Assembly: GCA_033557465.1 (NCBI GenBank)
Contig: CM066033.1
Span: forward strand, 13,269,080 to 13,333,079
DNA: 64,000 bases
Source of the DNA: Ichthyophis bannanicus
Taxonomy: Eukaryota; Chordata; Amphibia; Gymnophiona; Ichthyophiidae
Direction: 5' to 3'
A program made the translations under genes and the position numbers. The notes beneath the pieces are model-generated. The model was not told where the DNA came from. It was given only the letters and a program-made list of their open reading frames with translations, and made no database searches. Numbering within the stretch: the first letter of the stretch is position 1; the number at the start of each line of letters is the position of its first letter. Shown in pieces: positions 52,391-62,774 of the stretch.

Positions 52391-54330
52391 TACTGCTACA
52401 TGAGGAAGAGCCTGCAGGGTCCCTCAATTTACGTCAAGATGCATCAGCTCCCTCCTCAGCTGCCAGGGCCTTATCTCCGTTCTCTCCCTCGGAGGATGCC
52501 CCTCTTCCTCCTCTTTTACTCCTGCAGCAACCACAGCAGCCCAGTGCAGGCACATGGATCAAGATTTGACCCAATTTATGTCCCTCTTCAGGCAAGCTTG
52601 AGGCCTTTGGGCATCCACATCAGCTTCCCTCAAAGTGAGCACTTCTTCTTCCAGGCCAGTGGCAGTGGCAGCACACAGGGCACAAAAGCGCACTCTGACT
52701 GAGTCCACCTCAGAAGAGTCCACATGGTCTATAAAAGAGATCTCCTGAGCTTCACTGGATGGTGCAATGGAACAGGATCATCTCTCCACAGAGGATAGCC
52801 CTCTATCTTCAGATAGGGAAGACGGGGAGTGGTCTCCTTCCAATGACCAAGCAAAAGATCAGGAGGCAGCTCAGGATGTCAATTTATTCCGTAAGTAGGA
52901 ACTTCTAGCATTGATTACTCAGGCGGTGGATGCATTGTGCCTCTCGGAATCTCAAGGACAGGAAATGATGCAAACTGCTTCTCAGGCGCTTACCAGAGGA
53001 TAGACCAAAGACAGCTAACCACTGTTCGGGTCGGAGTTCATCCCCTTTTTCCTCCTCCCAGGTGAGTTTCAGAGATTCTTGGCATTATCGACCAGGTTGG
53101 TATTCGGGGCCTCCATCCTCAGGACTGCCCCTAGGTCCCAGCCTTTTTGGGCGGTGTATTGGACAAAGGACTCCTTCTCTGCCCCCTCAAAGTTTGCCGG
53201 CCTTAGCCACTGCTCCCACTGACGCTCCTCTGGCCCACTCCCGGATGCCTCCAGTGGGAGGGCCATCTGGCCCTATTTGCCCATAAGTGGGAAAAGATCA
53301 CCATCGATCAATGGGTCCTCAGTATTGTCTACTGCGGCAATGTTCTAAAATGTGCCTATCCTATACACGATATCTTCATAGTTTCCCCTTGTGGTTCGTG
53401 GACAAAGCAGGAAGCCATACAGTTCATTCTCCACTGCCTGTTGGACCTTGAGCCCTTGAACAGTGACTCTACCAGAGACCACTACCGGACACTACTCCAT
53501 CTACTTTGCCGTTCCAAAGAAGGATGGCTCCTTTCAACCCATTCTGGACATGAATCAACAGCGCTTTCTGCATTTTACAGTGCTAGGATGGCACTTTTAG
53601 TTCAGTGCGTTGCTGTTTGGTCTCACAACAGCAACATGTACCTTCTTCAAGGTCATGGTTGTAGTAGCAGCACTTCTGCGGAAGCAGGGTATCCACATAC
53701 ATCCGTACCTGGATGACTAGCTCATCGGGGCAAAGTCTTATCTGGAGGCTCTAACAGCTGTCTCCCAAGTCGTGACTTTCCTGGCGCATCTATGTCTAAG
53801 TCCTTCCCAGTCCCTGGAGTTCCTGGGGGCCCATTTTGACACCCGCCTTGGGAGGGTCTTCCTCTCGCCAGCTGCAGAGACTCTCAGGCCAACTCCAAAT
53901 GTTCTGCCTTCAGGCTCGGCCCTGGGGTGGGCCTATCTTCAAGTTTTGGGGACCATGGCAGCGATGATCTATGTCGTCCATTGGGCATGAGCCCACATGC
54001 GACCCCTGCAATGGGCCCTTCTAACTCGCTGGTCTCTGGCAACGAAGGACTACAATCAGCTCGAGGTGCGAGCAGTCCGCCTTGCTCTGCAGACCTTGCT
54101 CCCGCTACTCTGCCATCACTCTGTCTGCGTCCTCTGCAACAATGCCACCACAGTGGCCTATCTCAACCCACAGGGTGACACAAAAGCCCTGGGAGTCGCC
54201 AGGAAGATGTTGCTACTCCTCCTTTGCGCCAAGCGGCACTTGCAATCTCTCTCAGCCCAACGCATTGCCGGGGTAGACAACATTCAAGCCGACTTTCTCA
54301 GTCGGCATACTCTGGACCCTGGCAAGTAGG
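52391..54330 (+). pseudogene. DIRS element 3 gag, RT and RNase H relics
   Basis: Gag debris: SEDSPLSSDREDGEWSPSND-like sequence near 52790 and LLALITQAVDALCLSESQ near 52900, similar in layout to the gag of DIRS element 2. RT debris: GEFQRFLAL near 53060 and, across frame changes, remnants of the FPYLDDW box near 53700 (HPYLDD). RNase H: about 53997-54329 reads EVRAVRLALQTLLPLL, VLCNNATTVAYLNPQGDTKA and QRIAGVDNIQADFLSRH, the Glu- and Asp-containing motifs. Many frameshifts are present. Confidence 0.7.
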
Positions 54331-54828
54331 AACTCCATCTGATGGCCTTCCAGCGTATTGAGTCTCTGGGACCAACCCAGGTTCAACCTCATGCCAACTG
54401 CTGCGAACGCCAAGCCTCCAACTTCTTCAGTCACTGCAGGGAATTCAGCTATCAGGGTATAGAAACCCTGGCCCAGCATTGGCCGGTGGTCTCATTGCTA
54501 TACTTGTTTTTCCACCATGGCCACTGATCGGGAGGTGTCTCCATCGCATCAAGTCTCACCCCGGTCTGGTGGTCCTGGTCGCACCCAGCTGGTCCTTGCA
54601 CCCGTAGTATGCGACCTTGTTGGCTGCAAGTGACCTCACCCCTGCCGCTGGGCTCTCACCACGGTCTCCTGAGGCAGGGCCCAGTCCTAATGGACAACTC
54701 GGCTCCTTAATTGGTTATGGTTTGGCTCTTAAGAAGTAGCGTCTAGTCCATAAAGGCTATTCGCTTAAGGTGGTTCAGATTCTGCTTAAAGCACGCTGCC
54801 CATCCACATCGTTGGCTTACACTCGCAT

Positions 54829-54925
54829 ATTTATTTATTTATTTATTTAACAAGTTTTTTATACCGCCTTTTCCTTCAATCAAAGCGGTCACAAGAAATA
54901 CAAGGTATAAACAAGGGAAACATAA
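54829..54925 (-). mobile_element. L2-like LINE 3' tail, minus strand, inside DIRS element 3
   Basis: TATTTATTTATTTATTTAAC then TTTATACCGCCTTTTCCTTC and CAAAGCGGTCACAAG, a reverse-oriented LINE 3' end splitting the region before the recombinase. Confidence 0.65.
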
Positions 54926-55129
54926 ACAGTATAGACATGACAACATATGGCGCTTGTTTGAGTCATGGTGCGCTCATCAACAGTTTTCTCCATGGTGAGT
55001 GCAGATTCCAGAAATCCTAGCATTTCTACAGTACGGCTTGATAATGGTCTTGCTCTCAGCTCTCTCTTAGTACAAGTAGCAATCCTCAGGGGCCCTATTG
55101 TGGGGCATTCGCTTGCATCTCACACAGAC

Positions 55130-55807
55130 ATCAGTCGTTTCCTGTGTGGGGTCTGCACACTAAGGCCTCCACTCCGTCCACTTGTTCCCCCTTGGGACCT
55201 TTCTCTCATGCTCCGGAGTCTTATGAAGACTCCCTTTGAGCCTCCCCGGCATGCTATTCTCAGAGAATTTTCCTTAAAATGGTCTTAGTTACTAGCAAAT
55301 CAGCCCAGGCATGTGTTGGAATTTACAGCGCTCTCCTGTCAAGAGCCCTTTTTCTTATTCACTTCTGAAGGGGTGTCACTTCGTGTCGTGCCCTGCTTCT
55401 TACCCAAGGTGCTTTCGCCCTTGCATGTGAATCAGACTATTTCCTTACCCTCCTTTCCGAAGGAAGAATGCTCTAAAACTCCAGACAATTTTCAATCAGT
55501 CAGTGTCCGGAGAGTTCTACTTTGCTACCTTAAGGTCACAGCTTCCATAAAGAAGTCATATCTCCTGTTTGTATTATTTGCTGGGCCACGTAAAGTCCTG
55601 GCAGTGCCCAAGGCTACGATTCTTCACTGGATCAAGCACACCATCGAATCCGCTTACAGCCTGCATAACAAGTCCATCCCCGTGGGGCTTCATACGCATT
55701 CCACGCAGGCTCAGGCATCATTTTGGGCGGAACGCTTGCCTGTTTTGCCCACTGACATTTGCCGTGCAGCCATCTGGTCCTCTCTATCCACTTTCATGCG
55801 CCACTAG
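55130..55807 (+). pseudogene. DIRS element 3 tyrosine recombinase
   Basis: Two frames. Up to 55288: TLRPPLRPLVPPWDLSLML, SLMKTPFEPPRHAI. From 55313: LEFTALSCQEPFFLFTSEGV, FLPKVLSPLHVNQTISLPSF, VSVRRVLLCYLKVTASIKKS, YLLFVLFAGPRKVLAVPKAT, GLHTHSTQAQASFWAERLPV, DICRAAIWSSLSTFMRH, then a stop at the position of the usual catalytic Tyr (HY in element 2, H then TAG here). A stop near 55288 removes the Arg block from this frame. The missing Tyr and the frame break make it inactive. Confidence 0.82.
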
Positions 55808-55904
55808 CGGCGGTAGTGGCGCGGCTTGGGCCGAGGCGCATTTCGGGGCCATTGTGGTAGAAGCGGCCGTTCCTTCCTACCCAGCAGGGATTTAGCTTGG
55901 GTAC

Positions 55905-55990
55905 TTCCCACTTGTTTGGACTGGTCTAGCAGGATGAATTGGAAGAAGAAATTTACTTTCCGGGAATCCTGCTAGACCAGTCCAGGACCC
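55905..55990 (+). repeat. Internal complementary region of DIRS element 3
   Basis: TGGTCTAGCAGGATGAATTG, reversed, matches the left terminus at 39058-39095. GGAATCCTGCTAGACCAGTC, reversed, matches the right terminus at about 56325-56350. Confidence 0.75.
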
Positions 55991-56099
55991 ACCCCTCACT
56001 GCATTCTTCAGCAACAGCCTTGGGTCGTCATTCATTTAATACAGCTTTCTGGAAGGACAGGCTGTGATCTCAGTTTCAGGCTCAGAAGTCAGTTTAGCC

Positions 56100-56365
56100 T
56101 GCCTACGCCCTTTGTACATAGTTGCACTTTTTGGTGCTCACCGTTCCAGATCTTCTGGGGCGTTTGAATGCGTTTTGGTTGACATGGGGCTTCCTCTGCT
56201 TTTACATAAGTATACTGAGGGTGACACCTAGGGGAGCCTCTCTCTATGCCAGAGTCTGTTTGTTGAGGCTTCTGACACTTTCTCTTTCTCCAACATCTGC
56301 TGACAGAGGGACTTAACCCACTTGTCTGACTGGTCCAGCAGGATTCCAGGAAAGGAAATTAACAG
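56100..56365 (-). repeat. Right terminal repeat of DIRS element 3
   Basis: Reverse complement of 39058-39260: GAGGGACTTAACCCACTTGT, CCAACATCTGCTGACAG and CCTAGGGGAGCCTCTCTC counterparts are all present. Confidence 0.75.
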
Positions 56366-56560
56366 CAAGTGAAATTTCTCCTTCGTGTTCCCTGCCTTGG
56401 TTCCATATCATTGCTACAGAAGGTACATAAAGCTTTCCACCAGGATACTTTAATTTTCAGAACTTGCAGGATTCCAATCATCCCACTTTTATCCAAGTGT
56501 TGCTCTTCTGAAGTTTTACCTTTCCCTATCAATGAAGTTACTTTTCCATTTTTCTAACAG

Positions 56561-56668
56561 GCAGAAGAGGCTACTGTACGGATCCCACAGAAGAGAGCCT
56601 GAAAATAGAAGAGGTTCATCTCAGGAACCAGCTGGAGGGAGGAGAGGAGAATACTGACACCAAGATGG
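56561..56668 (+). CDS. KRAB zinc-finger protein, exon 6 (acidic linker)
   Basis: A 108-nt exon, phase 1-1, preceded by a strong pyrimidine tract with TTTTTCTAACAG and followed by GTGAGC. It encodes GRRGYCTDPTEESLKIEEVH then LRNQLEGGEENTDTKM. It is acidic and without a DNA-binding motif, as expected for the linker between KRAB and the zinc fingers. It is 18.7 kb from exon 5, an intron filled by DIRS element 3, yet the phase matches. The finger exon should lie downstream. Only transposons are seen from here to the window end. Confidence 0.8.
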
Positions 56669-56687
56669 GTGAGCCAAGAATTCCTTA

Positions 56688-57327
56688 AGAACATAAGAAC
56701 ATAAGATATGCCATACGGGGTCAGACCAAGGTCCATCAAGCCCAGTATCCTGTTTCCAACAGTGGCCAATCTAGGTCATACGTAACCTAGAAGTTTCCCC
56801 AAAAGACGCAGGTTCCACAATGCTTGTACTGGGTCAAGCATTGATATCCTGGGTCCCTTCTTAATCATGGTTTATGGACCTTTCCTCCAGGAACTTGTCC
56901 AAACCTTTTTAAACCCAGCTCCACTAACAGCCTTTACTCCATCCTCCGGTAACAATTTCCAGAGTTTGATTACACGTTGAGTGAAAAATATTTTCTTTTA
57001 TTAGTCTTAAATAGTTTACCCTGTAGCTTCATTACATGTCCCCTAGTCTTTCTATATTCTGATAATGTAATCAATCTATGTTTACCTGTTCCACTGTGTT
57101 CATTAATTCATAGACTTCTATCATATCTCCTCTCAGCCATCTCTTTTCCATGTTAAAGAGCCCTAACCTTTTTAGCCTTTCTTCATAGGAGTATCCTTCC
57201 ATCCACTTTACCATTTTGGTGGCTCTTCTCTGAACCTTTTCTAATAATGCTATATTTTTTTTAAGATATGGTGACCAGAATTGCACACAATATTCAAGGT
57301 GCTGTCTCACCATAGAATGATATGCAA
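56688..57327 (-). mobile_element. CR1 LINE 3' end, minus strand (intron 6)
   Basis: The tail with TTCTTATGTTCTTATG (minus strand) at 56688-56710 is followed by the CR1 3' region and RT C-terminal sequence at 57071-57313: [55 protein letters not shown]. It is closely related to the copy at 13244-14233. Confidence 0.9.
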
Positions 57328-57528
57328 TGCAATGTGTGCCTATGAGTCAGTCCTGACTCCTGATGACCGAGATGCTCCTGGGTTTTCTTGGCAGTGTCAC
57401 TGGAAGTAGATTGCCAGACCTTTCTTCTGAGGCAATGGAGGGTTAAGTGACTTGCCCAAGGCCACAAGGAGTGCTAGTGGGAATTGAACCCTGGTTGCTT
57501 GGTTACCAAGCCAGTGTTCTAACCACTA
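57328..57528 (-). mobile_element. MIR-like CORE SINE, minus strand
   Basis: GTTAAGTGACTTGCCCAAGG then GGAATTGAACCCTGGTTGC and GTGTTCTAACCACTAAC is the reverse of the MIR/CORE SINE layout (GTAGTGGTTAGA..., GGTTC-AATTCC, CCTTGGGCAAGTCAC). Confidence 0.75.
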
Positions 57529-57725
57529 ACATAAGAACATAAGAACATAAGACATGCCATACTGGGTCAGACCGAGGTCCATCAAGCCCAGTATCCTGTT
57601 TCCAACAGTGGCCAATCTAGGTCATACGTACCTAGCAATATCCCCAAAAGATACAGGTTCCACAATGCTTGTAGTGGGTCAAGCATTGATATCCTGGGTC
57701 CCTTTTTAATAGTGGTTTATGATGC
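57529..57725 (-). mobile_element. CR1 LINE 3' end, minus strand, short copy
   Basis: AACATAAGAACATAAGAACA, CCATACTGGGTCAGACCGAG and ATCCTGGGTCCC repeat the CR1 3' end seen at 31496 and 56688. Confidence 0.9.
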
Positions 57726-57845
57726 AATCCTTGCTATGTGCAGTGGAATATTTCTAAACTTAAGCATAGAGGGTGAATGTTAGGGCATATCAACAGAGAA
57801 GTTCCAGTAAAGACAAAAGTAACTTAAATGCCCTTAAGTATAGAG

Positions 57846-59930
57846 CAGGCATGTCCAACTTTGAACAGGTCGTGATTTACTTTTTCCGGCCAAAAGTGCC
57901 GGTGATCTACCACCATGAAAATTAAGTTTCAAATTTGTTTCAAATTAAATTTTAACCCAATAAAGTTGGAGGATTCCTCCCCCCCCCCCCTATTTTTAAT
58001 GGACCTTCTGTCATTTACTTGGATGTGATCAGCTGTTAAGCAAATTAAGCAAAAACAAAACAGAAAGACGAAGATCCAGTAAGAACTGCGAGGGGAAATG
58101 GAAAGTACATTTTTTCTTAAAGTTTTATTGAGTAATAACTTTCTTTATCTTTTATTGAGTAATTTGTGTTAAATTTAGGTCGAGTATTGATCCAGGCTGA
58201 TCTTGCACAATCTTTAATATTTCGTTCTTACTCATTAGTGAGACGTCTGAGCCTGCATTTCATCCACCAGCTTTTTGAAGTTGAATGAATATTGCGTGAG
58301 GGCCAGTCTTAGGGAATCCTGGAGATGTTCATCTGTCATGTTGGAACGTTGTGTACTCTTTGTCATTTTCAGATGGGAAAACGCAGATTCACACAAATAA
58401 GTTGAACCGAAACAGGACAGCTTCACTGCATCTTCTCAAGTTGGGAAATTTGTCTCTAGGCACTAGCTTCCAAATCGATTCTTGCTCAGCATAGGTCTTG
58501 AGAAAAATGTCATTTTTAAGGGTTAATATTTTGTTTTCTAGAGATGGCTTGTTCAATGAGTAATTTTTACTGATAGCAGCTGCAGTTTCTTTAATGTCCA
58601 CATCTGCTTTGAATGGGTATGACAAGTACTCCACAACTGTTCCAATTTTTTGGAAGCCACAGAATCTATTTTCGAATTCCTGGATAACAGAACAGAATTC
58701 TGTCACATACTTCTCTGAAAAACAAGATTTTGATATTGTCCCAGATAGTCTTGCGTATTAGGAAAATGATCAAAAGTTTTGTTTGCAAGGTCAGTCATCA
58801 TTAGCTCAAGTTTGCTCTTGTAGGATGAAACTGTACTCATCATCTTGCCAATGTATTTGTTTTTACCTTGTAATTCAAGGTTCATATCACTTAGTTCGCC
58901 TGTAAAGTCAGCGAGAAAAGCCAGATCACATAACCACTCCTCATCTTCCAACTCTGCTTGGTCATCTCCCCTCTCCTTCAATGAACTTCTTATTTCATTC
59001 AGCAAATCACAAAATCTTTGCAGAAATTTGTGCCTACTTAGCCACCTTACATCTGTGTGCAAAATGATTCCCACTGCCCCTTCATCAAGAGTAAGATTGA
59101 AAAGCCGTCTTTGAAGTGATCTTCCACGAACTGAATTTACAATTTTGAAAGTGATGTCCATGACAGTCCTTGTATTGAGTCTCTTGCTTGCCAAAACTTG
59201 CTGGTGAATGATGCAGTGGTAAGAAAGGAAATCTGATAAGTCGTCATGCTGTCTACAGAGGGCTATGAAACCGTTAACCTCGCCTGTCATTGCTCTTGCT
59301 CCATCAGTAGTGATGAAATCAAGTCTATGCAATGGAAGATTACACTTTGTCACAAAAGAATGGAAAGAACTGAATATTTCCTGACCGGTAGTTCTCCCTT
59401 TTAAAGAAATCATTCCAAGTAGTTCTTCTTTAACACTGAAGTCTTCAAAAAACATTCGGATAAAGACTGGTAACTGGGCTATGTCTCTTATGTCTGTAGA
59501 TTCATCCAGTTGGAGTGAGAAAGCAACACAATTTGAAACATCCTCAACAATTGTTCAGTTGTGTCTCCACACATCTTTTCTATTTGCCGCACGACAGAGT
59601 TTCTTGACAATTGTACATCTTGAATAGCAGCTATGATCTCTTTCTTTTTTTAAATCCTTCAAAAAGATTGTAAGCTGCTTCAAGAAAACAATCTTTTACA
59701 AATTCCCCTTCAGTGAAAGGTTTGCATTTCTTTGCAATCAGGTTGCTGACCTTGAAGGATTCTGTGCTTGCATTGACCGAATGTGACCTTGGCTGAGTAG
59801 CCAATTTCGATTTAAGTTCTTACGAATTTCACTTTTGGGTAGAAAATCAGCATCAAACCTATTGCTATGCAGAGCCTTATAATGATGTTCCAGATTACCC
59901 TTTTTGGGCAAGGATAGAAAATATATACTA
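57846..59930 (-). mobile_element. hAT DNA transposon, truncated on the right by an L2
   Basis: The left end CAGGCATGTCCAACTTTG at 57846 is a hAT-type terminus. A minus-strand transposase of the GTF2IRD2/FAM200/ZBED5-like group lies at 58235-59930. The matching right terminus and 8-bp duplication are absent. L2 leader sequence with ATACTATTGACAGTAATC begins near 59925, so the element is cut there or continues beyond the window. Confidence 0.78.
58235..59930 (-). pseudogene. hAT transposase (broken into at least four frames)
   Basis: Minus-strand order from N-terminus: SLPKKGNLEHHYKALHSNRF (end of a BED-type zinc finger, 59880-59930), a degraded stretch near 59450-59700, then 58703-59455 with ISLKGRTTGQEIFSSFHSFV, LDFITTDGARAMTGEVNGFI (catalytic Asp region), YHCIIHQQVLASKRL and HTDVRWLSRHKFLQRFCDLL (RW motif). 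58389-58706 follows, then 58235-58426 with STYLCESAFSHLKMTKSTQR and LTDEHLQDSLRLAL-like sequence (the hAT dimerisation end with catalytic Glu). In life it cuts and pastes the element. Frame breaks and the lost N-terminus make it inactive. Confidence 0.85.
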
Positions 59931-60290
59931 TTGACAGTAATCTTTAATTTCCCCACCCATCCTCCATGTACTGATCCCTGTTGCTATATATACTGTTATC
60001 AGTAATCCTTAATTTCACGTACTGTCACCAGTAGCCATATACATTTGCTCTTTCACTATATATGCAATTCTATTACTGTTCTCCTACTAAATTTACTGTT
60101 ACCAGCAGCTATATATACTGTTGCCAGTAGCTATATATACTGTTATCACCATATATATGGTTCTATATACTGTTGCCAGTAGCTGTATATATATACATAT
60201 ATATAGCTATATATACTGTTGTCAGTAATCATTGATGTCATGTAATATTGCTAGTAGCCATATATATTATTGTCAGAAACCACTAATCTC
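59930..60290 (+). repeat. L2 leader repeats (ACTGTTGCCAGTAG-type)
   Basis: About ten copies of a TATATACTGTTGCCAGTAGC-like motif with variants (ATCAGTAATC, GTCAGTAATC). The same motif recurs in the leader of the L2 at 43520-43680 (CTACTGTTGCCAGTAACTTA). Confidence 0.75.
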
Positions 60291-60626
60291 AGCAGAGCTC
60301 CCTTGCACCCAATCCCCCCACCCACAAAAGACACATAATGTCTCCTACAAATCTTGTAAGCTTCCCTCTTACTCTCCTGCTAATAACACTCCTGACACAA
60401 CACATCTATACATACAAAAACAACCAAAGCCCATACAACAACATTCCCATCATCCACAATCATTACCGAAGCCATTATAATTTCTTCCCAACCATTCATA
60501 ATCATTATCGAAGTCCACCACACAGCTCAACATACACGCATTCTCACAATCATTACTCACGCCACGACTCTGACAAACACCATCATAGACTCATCCAAAT
60601 AAAGCACCAACCCCATAGCGCTATAA

Positions 60627-62774
60627 ATGACAATGCAGACAATAGCTCGAACCTCAACAAGAAACTTCCGCGCATTTGACAGAGAGTTAATACTATCGCA
60701 AACCCAATCCCTCTTCACCATAACCTCATCGGACCCGGAAGAACTAGTCACCGCATGGAACCTCAACCTCAAGGCTATCTCACAACGTCCACAAAGCAAT
60801 AACACATCCAAGAGAATAAGAAATGCGGCCCCTTGGTTCTCCCAAGAATTGAGAACTTCTCTAACACAACTACATAGACTAGAGAAAAAATGGCGCCGAT
60901 CACTCTCCACACAAGATTTGACAGCCTACCAACTCCACCTAACAAGGCACAGGGAAGCGATCTCAATAAAAATGAAACAGCACCACACTGACACTTTGAA
61001 AAGATCTCTGAACAAACCACGGGATCTTTTCAACTTGGTGCAAGCCCTTTCTAAAGAACCAACTCCTGAACAACACGTGGATATCCATCCACAAAAGTTC
61101 GCTGACTATCTCCAGTCAAAGATCATACAGACCGACAAAATATCGACAGCCTCACTCCAAGACCATACCGGCATAACCCCTTTAAATAAGTTTTCCGCAC
61201 CATCTAGAAAAAGCATTGAAGATACAATAGCTTCCCTCAATACCTCCACTGCACAAACAGACCCTTGTCCGGCTTTTTGGATCAAGGAGCTACGCAAGGA
61301 ATTTAGTCCATTCATCGCAAAACTGACAAAACATTCCTTTACTACTGGTTCCTTCCCTACAACACTCAAACAAACCTCTATCAGGCCGTTACTGAAGAAC
61401 ACTAAACTTGATCCACAACAAGCCGAATCGTACAGACCAATAGCTAGCATTCCTATACTAGCAAAGATATTGGAGAAAGAGGTCCAAAGGCAAATCCAGG
61501 ATCATATAGACTCCACAGCGCCCTTGGATCATTGCCAACACGGGTTTAGAGAATACCATGGAGTAGAGACACTTCTCACCTTCTTATTCAATAACATCTT
61601 CACAGACATTGACAACATCCGACAAGGCTTTGTGCTCATCTTTTTAGACATCGCTGCAGCCTTTGACTCGGTTCATCATGAGATTCTCCTCGGACGATTG
61701 AAAGAAAAGGGAATTTGTAATACCGCACTCAATTGGTGCAGTTCCTATCTAAATGGCCGATGTCAATATGTTAAATCTGGAGCAGAAGAATCGAAACAAT
61801 TCCATCAAACACAAGGTGTGCCGCAAGGATCCTCATTGTCATCTTTACTATTCAACATTTACATGCAGCCCATCTGCAACATCATTAGATCATTTAACGT
61901 GAGCTGTCTGATATATGCAGACGACATCCTACTATATATGCCTTTTTCAACCGTGCAAATGGACCTTACACCTCTTATAGAATGCTTCAATACCATATCG
62001 GATTGGCTACAAGCACAAAACCTCCGCATCCAGCACAAGAAAACAGAGGTATTATTCATCGCTAGAGACCCAGACTTCACCCCACCGACACATATAAAGG
62101 TAAAGGAAGCGGAATTACAAACCAAAGAAACAATAAAATACCTGGGGATCACTTTAGACCAACATCTGGACATGAAATGTCATATAAGCAACATTGTCAA
62201 AGCGGTCTATTTTAAAATCCGTTCACTCAGACATCTGCGCTCCCTACTGGAGCCAGATGATTTCCGGACCATATACCAAACACTGATCCTGCCGCACTTT
62301 GACTTTGCCAATTCCATCCTACAAGGTCTCCCGCAATCCACACTAAACCCGCTACAACTGGCCATGAATGCTGCAGCAAGGATTCTTCATGGAGCCTCCA
62401 GAAGAGACCACGTGACTCCGATATTAAAACAGCTTCATTGGTTACCTATACACGGAAGGATTATTTTCAAAACATTAATCCTCTCATTCAAGGCAATCAA
62501 GCACCTTTCCTCCACAGCACTTACGGATCTCATCCATACAGTGCCACCCAACAGAGCTAGGAGGTCAATAGCCCTAAATTTATTAGCAACCCCGAAGACC
62601 TTGACAAAATGCAATAATACAACAGCAAATAGGGCCTTCAGCCTTTACGTCCCCAAATGTTGGAATGCACTCCCACCAGACATTCGAGCTATAGCAGACC
62701 TGACCCAATTCAGGAAGGCAATCAAATATCACCTCTTCCTCCAATACTACCCAACCAGCGATGAATTTAGTTAG
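60627..62774 (+). CDS. L2 reverse transcriptase, uninterrupted 715-codon frame
   Basis: The frame covers the linker, RT and C-terminal region of L2 ORF2. It includes ARTSTRNFRAFDRELILSQT, HTDTLKRSLNKPRDLFNLVQ, ESYRPIASIPILAKILEKEV, LDHCQHGFREYHGVETLLTF, VLIFLDIAAAFDSVHHEILL (motif A), VPQGSSLSSLLFNIYMQPIC (motif B), CLIYADDILLYMPF (motif C, catalytic DD), IKYLGITLDQHLDMKCHISN, LHWLPIHGRIIFKTL and the end YHLFLQYYPTSDEFS. All RT catalytic residues are present. The Met at 60627 is only the first in frame. The usual N-terminal AP endonuclease is missing, so the copy could not nick DNA itself. The lack of stops points to a young insertion. Confidence 0.85.
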   Translation: MTMQTIARTSTRNFRAFDRELILSQTQSLFTITSSDPEELVTAWNLNLKAISQRPQSNNTSKRIRNAAPWFSQELRTSLTQLHRLEKKWRRSLSTQDLTAYQLHLTRHREAISIKMKQHHTDTLKRSLNKPRDLFNLVQALSKEPTPEQHVDIHPQKFADYLQSKIIQTDKISTASLQDHTGITPLNKFSAPSRKSIEDTIASLNTSTAQTDPCPAFWIKELRKEFSPFIAKLTKHSFTTGSFPTTLKQTSIRPLLKNTKLDPQQAESYRPIASIPILAKILEKEVQRQIQDHIDSTAPLDHCQHGFREYHGVETLLTFLFNNIFTDIDNIRQGFVLIFLDIAAAFDSVHHEILLGRLKEKGICNTALNWCSSYLNGRCQYVKSGAEESKQFHQTQGVPQGSSLSSLLFNIYMQPICNIIRSFNVSCLIYADDILLYMPFSTVQMDLTPLIECFNTISDWLQAQNLRIQHKKTEVLFIARDPDFTPPTHIKVKEAELQTKETIKYLGITLDQHLDMKCHISNIVKAVYFKIRSLRHLRSLLEPDDFRTIYQTLILPHFDFANSILQGLPQSTLNPLQLAMNAAARILHGASRRDHVTPILKQLHWLPIHGRIIFKTLILSFKAIKHLSSTALTDLIHTVPPNRARRSIALNLLATPKTLTKCNNTTANRAFSLYVPKCWNALPPDIRAIADLTQFRKAIKYHLFLQYYPTSDEFS

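Larger units (their letters stand above)
39055..56365 (+). mobile_element. DIRS-type retrotransposon, element 3, containing nested insertions
   Basis: The left terminus begins TTCCAATTTATCCTGCTAGA (39058) and continues GTGGGTTAAGTCCCTCTGCC. The right part holds gag, RT and RNase H relics (52390-54330), a recombinase (55130-55807), an internal complementary region (55905-55990) and the right terminal repeat (about 56100-56360). The complementary region reads, reversed, TTCCAATTCATCCTGCTAGA, which is the left terminus at 39058 with one difference. The right repeat reversed gives GTGGGTTAAGTCCCTCTGTC, again matching. I therefore infer one element about 17 kb long, swollen by a Penelope-like element, an L2 and DIRS element 2. 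Confidence 0.7.

Noticed and set aside
57328..57528. Possible tRNA gene
   Set aside because: A tRNA-like B box is present but the sequence continues as a MIR-type core and lacks a full cloverleaf. It is a SINE.
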